This document shows, one piece after another, positions 16,262 through 23,550 of a stretch of DNA of 47,050 nt. The translations under genes and the position numbers were made by a program. The first letter of the stretch is position 1; every line of letters starts with the position of its first letter. The DNA is from Sphaerochaetaceae bacterium. GTDB taxonomy: Bacteria > Spirochaetota > Spirochaetia > Sphaerochaetales > Sphaerochaetaceae. The stretch lies in the NCBI GenBank assembly GCA_028532765.1, contig JAQQAR010000041.1:1-47050 (forward strand). The letters are read 5' to 3'. Below the pieces are notes generated by a model. The model saw only the letters and a program-made list of their open reading frames with translations, made no database searches and was not told the DNA's origin.

Positions 16262-17896
16262 CTACTCTTCAAGTACCCTGAGAATCTCAGGAAGCAATTG
16301 TTTCTTCCTGGAGAGGACTCCAGGGAGGAAGAACTTCCCTTCTCCTGTCTTCTCATAGGCAAGTTTCCGTTCAGTGATCGGCAAACTCGTCATAAGCAGT
16401 ACACTGTTTTCCCTCACAACATCAGTGATGAGGAACATTGCCCAGTCCAAGCCTTGCGCCATTTTCAGGAGTTCCAGTTCCGAGAGATACGTATCCTTGT
16501 ACTCATCCACGTCGCTGAGCGTGGTGACCTCACATTGCCCGATCCCGAAGGCAACACCGAGTTCTCGATAGACCTTGAAATCGGCCTCAAGCATCTTGCG
16601 AGGATCCTCTTTTGCCAAGGAAGCACCACTACTGAACATCGTCTCCCCAAACTTTCGCATGTCCTCCACATCTCCAAGAATCAGGAGATCCTGTACTGCA
16701 GTATAATCCTCGAACGTAGTTGTGGGGCTCTTGAGCATTATTGTGTCACTGACAATTCCAGAGAGCAGAACACGAGCCATCTGCTGGGTAATCTCAATAT
16801 TATGACGGAGATACAATTTATAGATGATTGTGCAGGTGGAACCCAGAGGTTCACAGTAGATAAAAATCGGGTTTCGGGTCTTTGCAGCGCCCAGACGATG
16901 GTGATCAATGATCTCCAACACCTCAGCCTCATCAATACCGCTTACCCCTTGCTCGGTTTCATTGTGGTCGACCATGATCACTTTTGTCTTGGGCCTGTCA
17001 AGGAAACAACGGCGGGTCACAAAACCTTTATATTTGCCACCTCCAAAGACGGGAAGCCCACGGTAATCACTATCGGCAAGGATGTCCCTTGCCACATCGA
17101 AGAGACAATCATCCTCAAGTTTGATGGGATCCTGTACCATAAGCTCCTTGACCGGAACACTGAGACGGAGAAGACGAAGTGTCTCTGCGGTATCAAGCGC
17201 GCTGAGATATACGGAACCCTGATAGGAATCCCAATCGACACTGCTGGTTACCTGATCCTCAATGCCTGTCAGGACAATGGCCGGAATCTGGAGTTCGATG
17301 GCTTTTCTTATATGATCTTCCCTATCCCCTACCACCAGGATAGGAGGGCTTCCTTCCAAAGCTTCCATATGCTTGCAGAAGATTATGTAGCGCATTGCCC
17401 CAACCATGATCGGAGCATCGAAGGTTGCTCTCTCTCCACGCTTCAGGAAGGAACCCTTGAGCACCTTGGGGAAATTATCCACAACAAAGTGATAGATGGG
17501 GCGTTCCCCGCTGTTCTCTTTCAGGACAAAGCTGCTGACCTCATCGACACTTAACAGACCACGATATTGCTCACCATCCATAACCGGTACAACTGATGAT
17601 TTGTTGGAGGACCCGTAGATGGAAACCAGATTGTATACGGGGTCTCCCACCTGTACAACAGCGTTGGTATTTCGGGTAACACTCAGCACCTTGGTTCTCA
17701 CATCCTTTATGAAAGGAGGAGGGGTTACCCCCAATCGGTCAAACTGTGCTTTTGTTGTATCATTAAGATTCCCACATCGCACTGCGTTGTACGTGTTGTT
17801 TGGGTCGACTTTGTTCTTCAGAAATGCATAGCTATAGGCAGCACAGATGCTGTCCATATCCGGATTACGATGTCCACACACAAATATTTCGGCCAC
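16262..17896 (-). CDS. ppaC: Manganese-dependent inorganic pyrophosphatase, family II, with CBS-DRTGG insert
   Basis: 544 residues against ~310 for the plain enzyme. The DHH domain is split: CGHRNPDMDSICAAYSYA at the start gives the metal ligands (H9, D13, D15), then about 240 residues of insert with two CBS halves (SSVVPVMDGEQYRGLLSVDE; DYRGLPVFGGGKYKGFVTR) around a DRTGG-like domain (GAMRYIIFCKHMEALEGSPPILVVGDREDHIRKAIE). VIMVDHNE and IIDHHRLG resume the catalytic domain, followed by SDT and the DHHA2 part. It hydrolyses PPi; in relatives with this insert adenine nucleotides control activity. The start is a GTG with GAGGAG 6 nt upstream. It ends 3 bp from the convergent rel gene. Confidence 0.93.
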   Translation of the reverse strand: MAEIFVCGHRNPDMDSICAAYSYAFLKNKVDPNNTYNAVRCGNLNDTTKAQFDRLGVTPPPFIKDVRTKVLSVTRNTNAVVQVGDPVYNLVSIYGSSNKSSVVPVMDGEQYRGLLSVDEVSSFVLKENSGERPIYHFVVDNFPKVLKGSFLKRGERATFDAPIMVGAMRYIIFCKHMEALEGSPPILVVGDREDHIRKAIELQIPAIVLTGIEDQVTSSVDWDSYQGSVYLSALDTAETLRLLRLSVPVKELMVQDPIKLEDDCLFDVARDILADSDYRGLPVFGGGKYKGFVTRRCFLDRPKTKVIMVDHNETEQGVSGIDEAEVLEIIDHHRLGAAKTRNPIFIYCEPLGSTCTIIYKLYLRHNIEITQQMARVLLSGIVSDTIMLKSPTTTFEDYTAVQDLLILGDVEDMRKFGETMFSSGASLAKEDPRKMLEADFKVYRELGVAFGIGQCEVTTLSDVDEYKDTYLSELELLKMAQGLDWAMFLITDVVRENSVLLMTSLPITERKLAYEKTGEGKFFLPGVLSRKKQLLPEILRVLEE

Positions 17897-17939
17897 GACA
17901 TGCTCCTCTGTTGTCCGTCATTCTATCCGAGTTGTGCTC

Positions 17940-17968
17940 CTCTGACAACTGATAACAGCTAGTCAGAG
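17940..17968. promoter_or_regulatory. Imperfect palindrome between ppaC and rpiB
   Basis: Perfect 7-bp arms CTCTGAC (17940-17946) and GTCAGAG (17962-17968), with an inner CTG/CAG pair around ATAA. It lies in the 115-bp gap between the divergent starts (17896 and 18012). It may be an operator or a stem-loop. Promoter boxes here are weak (possibly TAGTCA-17-TACCAT toward rpiB). Confidence 0.4.
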
Positions 17969-18011
17969 TAGTACAAATAGGGTACCATCGAAGGAACCAA
18001 GGAGATGTAAT

Positions 18012-18458
18012 ATGCCTAGTGTAGTGCTTGCAAATGACCATGGTGCAGTTGAACTGTCCAAGAGATTGATTGGATATCTGGAAAAGATGGGATATACGGT
18101 AAACCATCTGGGTGTAACTTCCAACGATTCGGTAGATTACCCTGATATCGCGAAAGAAGCTTGCCTGGAGTACAAGAAAGGCGAGTATGAATTCGGGATT
18201 GTCCTCTGTGGAACCGGTATTGGAATCTCCATCAGTGCAAATAAGGTTGAAGGTATCCGTTGTGCTCTCCCCCAGAACTGCTATGCAGCAGCAATGGCGA
18301 GACGACACAACAATGCAAACTTTATTGCATTTGGAGGAAGAATCGACTACCCGGAAGATCCCGTTGATATGCTGGATGCCTTCATGGAGGTCTCCTTCGA
18401 AGGAGAACGACACCAGAGACGAGTTGACAAGATGATGGCCCTGGAAGGGACCTGCTAG
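18012..18458 (+). CDS. rpiB: Ribose-5-phosphate isomerase B (RpiB/LacAB family)
   Basis: 148 residues, the standard length. VVLANDHGAVELSKRL (~4-19) has the DH pair that binds phosphate in the family, VDYPDIAKEA is the next conserved strand, and GIVLCGTGIGISISANKVEGIRCAL contains the active-site Cys and the GTGIG anion hole. ARRHNNANFIAFGGR follows. It interconverts ribose-5-phosphate and ribulose-5-phosphate in the pentose phosphate pathway. A galactose- or allose-6-phosphate isomerase is the main alternative, but no sugar-operon neighbours support that. AAGGAG lies 7 nt before the ATG. The stop shares CTAG (18455-18458) with the convergent exported-protein gene. Confidence 0.9.
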   Translation: MPSVVLANDHGAVELSKRLIGYLEKMGYTVNHLGVTSNDSVDYPDIAKEACLEYKKGEYEFGIVLCGTGIGISISANKVEGIRCALPQNCYAAAMARRHNNANFIAFGGRIDYPEDPVDMLDAFMEVSFEGERHQRRVDKMMALEGTC

Positions 18459-19003
18459 CGGTAGTCCTTATAGGTACCTACCACATAGAAATCATATTTG
18501 ATCAAATCAAAAAGCAAACCAATCTGTCCATTTGATAGATTGTAGGCCAGGGTGAGAGAGAGCAGACGCTCTCTCTTCCCATTTACGGGGTTTCCTATCG
18601 TAACGGGAGTCAAGGAGAGCAGCACATGACTGATTCCCAAGGTTCCTTGCTCCTGGTAGGAACTTACCATAACCCCTGCTCCAACGAGCGTATTGATCCC
18701 TACCCCTGCCACAGCAGATGCGGTGGAACGTTGTCCCAGCAAAGTGCGTTGCATAAGCAGTGAAACCGAAGAGCTGCTGAATGGGTCGGGAATGATCCGG
18801 GTATCGACCTGAACATCAAATTCCCATACATCCGTTAAACCGGTAGAAAGACCCCACGCGAGCTTCATCCGACTTGGATCCAGGTCTTTCTCATATAAGT
18901 GTGCATTGGTTCCCAAGGTAATTCCCAGGTCAAAATACCCAGCAAAGAGAGGGGAAACAACAATCAAGATGATGATACTGGTCAATAACAATTTCTTATG
19001 CAT
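18455..19003 (-). CDS. Small exported protein, beta-barrel-like, 182 aa
   Basis: MHKKLLLTSIIILIVVSPLFAGYFDLGI has a signal peptide with cleavage likely after LFA. The mature chain alternates polar and hydrophobic residues with many Gly, Thr and Ser (TLGTNAHLYEKD, WEFDVQVDTRI, GVGINTLVGAGVMVS, SLTLAYNLSNGQIGLLFDLIKYDFYVVGTY), as in small outer-membrane barrels. No named family is recognised. It starts 6 bp after the stop of the next exported-protein gene, so they are co-transcribed as the last two genes of the run. Location in the outer membrane is inference. Confidence 0.65.
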   Translation of the reverse strand: MHKKLLLTSIIILIVVSPLFAGYFDLGITLGTNAHLYEKDLDPSRMKLAWGLSTGLTDVWEFDVQVDTRIIPDPFSSSSVSLLMQRTLLGQRSTASAVAGVGINTLVGAGVMVSSYQEQGTLGISHVLLSLTPVTIGNPVNGKRERLLSLTLAYNLSNGQIGLLFDLIKYDFYVVGTYKDYR

Positions 19004-19009
19004 GATACC

Positions 19010-19537
19010 CTACTTGATAAAATACGTGTAACGGACAAGGTTGATCCCCCAACTGTCCACTACGCCCTTATCCATATTGAAGGCGATAAAGGGGGAAAGC
19101 ACTTCATACCAGAAGTCCTTTTGGCTCAATTTCAACAGACTTGCTTCCACGGTAAAGGTAGAGGCCTCCCTTGTAGGATCAAACTGGTAGAAAACACCAA
19201 GCGCAGGAGTATAGGCGACCACATTATGAGCAATGAAATTGAATGGGTGGTTCGTAGTTCTCAGAAGATCAACGTGCAAGCCTACCTGCAGGTATGGAAT
19301 TACCCACTCCTTATCTTGATCGGTTCCAAAGGCTACTTTTCCCACCAAGGAAGGATTCCCGTACTCCAGCAACCAAGGTCGGTAAGCCAGTGAGATTTCC
19401 ATCCCACTGGACAATCGCTCTGGCCCATCTGAGATCTCTTCACCATAGTACCCGAACCCGTACCCGAATGATCGGGCCATCACAGGAGTTGATAAAAGAA
19501 GTATCAGTAGTATGAGTAGCATTGTTGGCTTCTTCAT
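19010..19537 (-). CDS. Small exported protein, beta-rich, 175 aa
   Basis: MKKPTMLLILLILLLSTPVMARSFGYGFGYYGEE carries a signal peptide with cleavage likely after VMA. The mature part is rich in aromatic residues and Gly and shows strand-like alternation (LAYRPWLLEYGNPSLVGKVAFG, VIPYLQVGLHVDLLRT, YTPALGVFYQFDPT, WGINLVRYTYFIK), ending in an aromatic residue and Lys. A small outer-membrane barrel is plausible. GGAGG lies 6 nt before this ATG. The ATG 3 nt upstream (19540), which overlaps the stop of the PLD gene as ATGA, is an equally possible start. Same operon as the gene at 18455. Confidence 0.65.
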   Translation of the reverse strand: MKKPTMLLILLILLLSTPVMARSFGYGFGYYGEEISDGPERLSSGMEISLAYRPWLLEYGNPSLVGKVAFGTDQDKEWVIPYLQVGLHVDLLRTTNHPFNFIAHNVVAYTPALGVFYQFDPTREASTFTVEASLLKLSQKDFWYEVLSPFIAFNMDKGVVDSWGINLVRYTYFIK

Positions 19538-19539
19538 CA

Positions 19540-20817
19540 TCAACCTCCAAAGAATGCGGTTATGAAGCGGGGCCAGTTCCTGAGGGTATGCCACCCCTCG
19601 GCCATCTCTTCGGTAATGGGAACAGTTCCCTCATACAGTTCTTCAAAATGAAGTTTCAACTGTTGGGCCAATTCCGGGCTATCAATCACCAGGGAATTCT
19701 CATAAGCGAGATTCATCGAACGGTAATTGATATTCGTTGATCCAATCAAAACATAGCGCTCATCCACAATGAGCAACTTCTCATGCAGCAACCGTTGGGT
19801 TTCCGCACTCTCTTCCTCGATACGAAGATCAATCCCCATGTCAAGAAGATCCTTTGTCATGTACTCGATGCCCTTACGATTGGTAACCCGCCGGTCAAAG
19901 GGTATAATCATCTGTATCTTTACACCCCGCTCTTGTGCCATTCTAAATGCCGTGATCATCTCTTCATCCATGAAGGGAAGAAACGGCAGCACTTGCACTG
20001 AGTGGTCCGCCTCACTGAGCAGTGAGCCGATGAGTTTGCTGATCTGGGCGCTTTTCGGTTCCTGGTTCACATACCAACCCTGGTATGTCTCCTTTCCTTC
20101 AAGCGATGTTTCATCAACGGTAAAGTCCGCCCTATCTATCTCATCCCAGGTCTGTTCATTCCACCAGGGAACAAAATAGTCAAGAATAAGGCTGCTGAGT
20201 TCAGGAGAGGTGAATTCATACATGCTATCCCGTTGCAGTTGCTCATCTTCAGCACCGATGGAGATATAGTTGAGGTTCATCCCCCCAAGTGCAATATGCT
20301 CCCCGTCCACGATGAGAAATTTCCTATGGTCACGATAGAGGAGATTCAGGCCACTGACCAACCGTGCACCACTGATGGAATTGAACTCCAGGAGGTGTAC
20401 CCCGCTTTCACGGAGGAATTTGAGCGGTATCAAGTGAAAGCGTGTCTCTGTCATGTCAAAAGGACCGGTCCCGTCGACCACAAAGTATACGCGGACTCCA
20501 CTCTCTGCTTTCCTTGCAAGCGCACTATAGAGCGCTTCCAACTCCTCAGAACTGGAGGCAAGGAATGCGCTGGTTATGATATAATCCTCTGCACCTTCAA
20601 CCAACTCAATAAGCCGGTCTCTCCATGCCCTGCCATCATAGTACACGTCAGGATAGGAAACCTGCACGGAAGGAATCTGAAACGAAGAGAGTTTTTCCTC
20701 GAAAGGAACCGAATCAGAGAGCACCTCTTCAGATATCATATGCTGAGTGCTTGAGCAACTTGTTCCGAGAAGTATCAGACTGATGATTATACATACCAAA
20801 CGAACCTGACGCATCAT
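19540..20817 (-). CDS. Phospholipase D-like lipoprotein (two HKD motifs)
   Basis: 425 residues. The N-terminus has a lipobox, LLGTSC, so Cys21 is probably lipidated and the protein anchored outside the inner membrane. Two complete HxK(x)4D motifs are present: DHRKFLIVDGEHIALGG (H164, K166, D171) and LHEKLLIVDERYVLIGS (H345, K347, D352), each followed by the usual GSxN or GGMN stretch. Such PLD proteins include cardiolipin synthases and secreted phospholipases; a lipoprotein version without the N-terminal membrane helices of ClsA is less usual. It is coupled to the upstream fusion gene (ATGA, 20814-20817) and to the exported protein downstream, so a role in envelope lipids is likely but unproven. 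Confidence 0.82.
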   Translation of the reverse strand: MMRQVRLVCIIISLILLGTSCSSTQHMISEEVLSDSVPFEEKLSSFQIPSVQVSYPDVYYDGRAWRDRLIELVEGAEDYIITSAFLASSSEELEALYSALARKAESGVRVYFVVDGTGPFDMTETRFHLIPLKFLRESGVHLLEFNSISGARLVSGLNLLYRDHRKFLIVDGEHIALGGMNLNYISIGAEDEQLQRDSMYEFTSPELSSLILDYFVPWWNEQTWDEIDRADFTVDETSLEGKETYQGWYVNQEPKSAQISKLIGSLLSEADHSVQVLPFLPFMDEEMITAFRMAQERGVKIQMIIPFDRRVTNRKGIEYMTKDLLDMGIDLRIEEESAETQRLLHEKLLIVDERYVLIGSTNINYRSMNLAYENSLVIDSPELAQQLKLHFEELYEGTVPITEEMAEGWHTLRNWPRFITAFFGG

Positions 20818-21983
20818 GACCTCATCGTGGGAAATATGAAGGGATGTGGCAACAACTCCTCGAATCGGTATGCTACATGACTACCCTTTCTTCCTTCAGC
20901 ATAGGCAACATCCACCAGGTGAACAGCAGTATCCTTTCGGCTGAACTCTGCAAGTACCTGAAGGCATTGGGCACAGGGGGGAGCAGGAGGAACATCCTCA
21001 CTTACTACCACCAGAAGGGAGATCCCGATGGTTCCCTCATTTGTTATGGCATTGAGGATCGCATTACGTTCTGCACAGATGGTAGCACCATAACTGGAAT
21101 TCTCCACGTTGCATCCACTATATACCCGGTTCGTGGCACTACTGACCACTGCCGCTCCAACCTTGTACTTTGAATAAGGGGTATAAGCATTTTTTCTGGC
21201 TTCATATGCTTGTTCAATCGCCAAATCCAAGAGCGCTTGCTCTCCCCTCAAGGGAGAGGATGCTTCCAGAATCTTGTTTGCCCCATACACCACACGGTCG
21301 TCAGTTCCCTTACTTGCAGAGAGAATCATCTCCAGTTCTTCAATACTGTTGAAATCCTCAAATGCATCCAGGCTTGAAAGCACATAATCTGATCCTGCAT
21401 CAACAAGTTCAGATACTGAGAACGTGGTAGCTACTGCACAGACAGAACACCCGGCTTGCTTACCCGCACGTATACCGTTTATGGCATCCTCAATGACCAA
21501 ACATTCTTGAGGAGGCAGCCCCATGGAAAGAGACGCCAACTGATAGATATCTGGATTCGGTTTGTTTCGCTTAATGCTTTCCCCGGTTACCATGCAATCA
21601 AAATCTGATTCTGTCAGCCCGATCGCACGAAGATTGATCTCTGCCTTTGTACGTGCAGCACTCGTGGCAAGGGCCAACTTCAGCCCTGCCTTACGGGCAT
21701 TGGAAATGAAACGATGAACCCCCTCAAGCGGTCCACGATCCATAGCATATGTTGCATAGAGAGAAAACAAGGTCTCTCTGGCTTCCTCAAAGTCTATCGA
21801 AACACCATATTTCTCCGCTACACCACAGAGAAAACGCTTATCTCCTGCGCCAATGAATGGAGTGAAGTCCTCGCTTTGGACTGTTACCCCTATGCGTTCA
21901 AAATAGGTCATTGCAGCGTGGAGGATGACAGGTTCGGAATCGATGAGAACCCCATCCATGTCAAACAGTATTCCTTCAATCAT
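20814..21983 (-). CDS. Fusion of a HAD-family phosphatase/phosphoglucomutase domain and cytidine deaminase
   Basis: 389 residues in one frame. Residues 1-225 are a subclass I HAD hydrolase: LFDMDGVLIDSEP (D8, D10), ATSAART (T102/S103), KRNKPNPDIY (K141) and VIEDAINGI (D166). Residues ~245-389 are a cytidine deaminase: AYTPYSKYKVGAAVV, NVENSSYGATICAERNAILNAI with zinc ligand C303 and catalytic E305, and PPCAQCLQVLAEF with C337 and C340. The Arg that usually follows the second Cys (CxxCRQ) is Leu here. The HAD part resembles beta-phosphoglucomutase or sugar-phosphate phosphatases; the CDA part deaminates (deoxy)cytidine. AAGGAG precedes the ATG. It overlaps the PLD gene by ATGA. Confidence 0.88.
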   Translation of the reverse strand: MIEGILFDMDGVLIDSEPVILHAAMTYFERIGVTVQSEDFTPFIGAGDKRFLCGVAEKYGVSIDFEEARETLFSLYATYAMDRGPLEGVHRFISNARKAGLKLALATSAARTKAEINLRAIGLTESDFDCMVTGESIKRNKPNPDIYQLASLSMGLPPQECLVIEDAINGIRAGKQAGCSVCAVATTFSVSELVDAGSDYVLSSLDAFEDFNSIEELEMILSASKGTDDRVVYGANKILEASSPLRGEQALLDLAIEQAYEARKNAYTPYSKYKVGAAVVSSATNRVYSGCNVENSSYGATICAERNAILNAITNEGTIGISLLVVVSEDVPPAPPCAQCLQVLAEFSRKDTAVHLVDVAYAEGRKGSHVAYRFEELLPHPFIFPTMRS

Positions 21984-22046
21984 GGAAACTCCTTGCTGAT
22001 AGTCTAGTGAAAATAGCCATTTGTGACAATAAGTGTACTAGCGAAA

Positions 22047-22072
22047 GACGGCATCCCTTGCAGGATGCCGTC
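22047..22072. terminator. Strong hairpin downstream of the dihydropyrimidinase gene
   Basis: A perfect 10-bp stem, GACGGCATCC / GGATGCCGTC, with a 6-nt loop. On the minus strand it is followed by TTTC, so it may act as a terminator with a short U tract, separating the gcv-hydantoinase genes from the HAD-CDA operon. The reverse orientation has no T run. Confidence 0.6.
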
Positions 22073-22093
22073 ACTAAAACCAACCTCTCAAAC

Positions 22094-23494
22094 TCAGTGC
22101 ATGATCGTCTTACCCCGACCAACATCGTCCTGGAAAACAAACTCGCCATGACCTACACGTCCAAGATAGATATCGTCTCCCATGATCAGACGCCCACGAA
22201 GATACGTCATGATCGGCTTTCCAATTACCTGTACTCCCTCATACGGGGTATAGCCACTGGCAGAATGGGTATTCTCCTTGCTGATAGTCCACGCCATATC
22301 AGGGTCGAAGATGACAAGATCTGCATCACTTCCTACGCGGATGGAACCTTTCTGGGGATAGATCCCAAATGCCTTCGCAGGGGCAGTACTGAGCAGGTTC
22401 ACCACCTGTTGAAGGCCAATCCTCCCACTATTTGCTGCAAAGGAGTACACGAGGCTCAGAAGCTCCTCAGTACCGGGGATCCCTGGAAGAATGGTTCTCA
22501 CATCATCGCTGGAGAGTTTCTGTTCGCGGGTAAAGGAACAGTGATCAGTTGCAATGATCTGCACTTCCCCATTAAGCACTGCTTCCTGCAAAGCCTCGTT
22601 ATCTTCCTTGCTCCTCAAGGGAGGTGTCATCACATACAGTGGGCCATCCTCCCCTTCAAGCTTTTGCTTATCCAGGAACAGGTAGTGGGGTGTTGTCTCA
22701 ATAATTACCCTGAGGCCCTTTGCCCGTAGCTCCCTCACCTTTTGCAGTCCAGCCTTGCTCGAAAGATGGACTACGTACAGTGGCATATCAAGCTCCAAAG
22801 CTATCTTTCCTACCGTCTCAATACCTCTTGCCTCTGCTTCACTTGGACGGAGCACTGCGTGCGAAGGAGGTGTATAAGGACCGGTATAGCTACTATTGAC
22901 CTTCTGGATGGTCGCATCATCCTCACAGTGGACACTGACCAGGAGGTCGTGCTTCTTGCATAATGCAAAGATCTTGCGTAACTCTTCCTTATTGTCGACC
23001 AGATAGCCTACATCCTTGTAGGTGGTGAACATCTTGATAACCTTCACCCCGGCCTTCTTCAACTCCACCAGCTCATCTTCCAGGCTCTCTCGGTACGCGT
23101 ACAGTCCTTGATGCAAAGAGAAATCGACTGCCATCTCCTTACCCATGGCTGTACTTCTCGCTTTGGTGCAGGCAGCAAGATTTCCCTTCTTGTCATCATC
23201 GGCGAAATCTATCACCGTGGTGACCCCGCCAAAGGCTGCACATCGGCTGCCTTCCTCAAAGGAGTCAGCAGTCACTGTTCCCCTGCTCACCAAGTGATAG
23301 TGTGTATGGGCATCAATGATACCTGGCAATATACACATATCCTCAGCCTGCACAATCTCTGTTCCCTCAGGCAAGGTATCTGGATCGATTTTTGCTGCGA
23401 TATGCACAATCTTTGAATCCTCGATCAAGATGTCAGCATGCCTGGTCCATTCCGTATCAACGAGCAATCCGTCTTGTATTAATATTCTATTCAT
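22094..23494 (-). CDS. hydA: Dihydropyrimidinase/hydantoinase (cyclic amidohydrolase)
   Basis: 466 residues of the amidohydrolase superfamily. The metal site is complete: IDAHTHYHL (HxH), VIKMFTTYKD with the Lys that becomes carboxylated, SVHCEDD, YVVHLSS and IATDHCSFT with the catalytic Asp. KNxG-type C-terminal dihydroorotase loops are absent; SFTREQKLS and the KMFxxYK form fit D-hydantoinases and dihydropyrimidinases best, with allantoinase as an alternative. The reaction is opening of a dihydropyrimidine or hydantoin ring. The neighbours (gcvPB upstream, a cytidine deaminase fusion downstream) hint at pyrimidine breakdown, but no dihydropyrimidine dehydrogenase or ureidopropionase is in the window. 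The SD is poor, and a possible -10 box lies 6 nt before the ATG. Confidence 0.82.
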   Translation of the reverse strand: MNRILIQDGLLVDTEWTRHADILIEDSKIVHIAAKIDPDTLPEGTEIVQAEDMCILPGIIDAHTHYHLVSRGTVTADSFEEGSRCAAFGGVTTVIDFADDDKKGNLAACTKARSTAMGKEMAVDFSLHQGLYAYRESLEDELVELKKAGVKVIKMFTTYKDVGYLVDNKEELRKIFALCKKHDLLVSVHCEDDATIQKVNSSYTGPYTPPSHAVLRPSEAEARGIETVGKIALELDMPLYVVHLSSKAGLQKVRELRAKGLRVIIETTPHYLFLDKQKLEGEDGPLYVMTPPLRSKEDNEALQEAVLNGEVQIIATDHCSFTREQKLSSDDVRTILPGIPGTEELLSLVYSFAANSGRIGLQQVVNLLSTAPAKAFGIYPQKGSIRVGSDADLVIFDPDMAWTISKENTHSASGYTPYEGVQVIGKPIMTYLRGRLIMGDDIYLGRVGHGEFVFQDDVGRGKTIMH

Positions 23495-23550
23495 ACCTTA
23501 AGGATACCTCAGGATTGGAAAGACTGCAAAGCAAAAAACGTGCCTCCTGC

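Noticed and set aside
16298..17554. 418-codon open frame antisense to the pyrophosphatase gene
   Set aside because: A shadow of a well-supported gene; composition is not protein-like.
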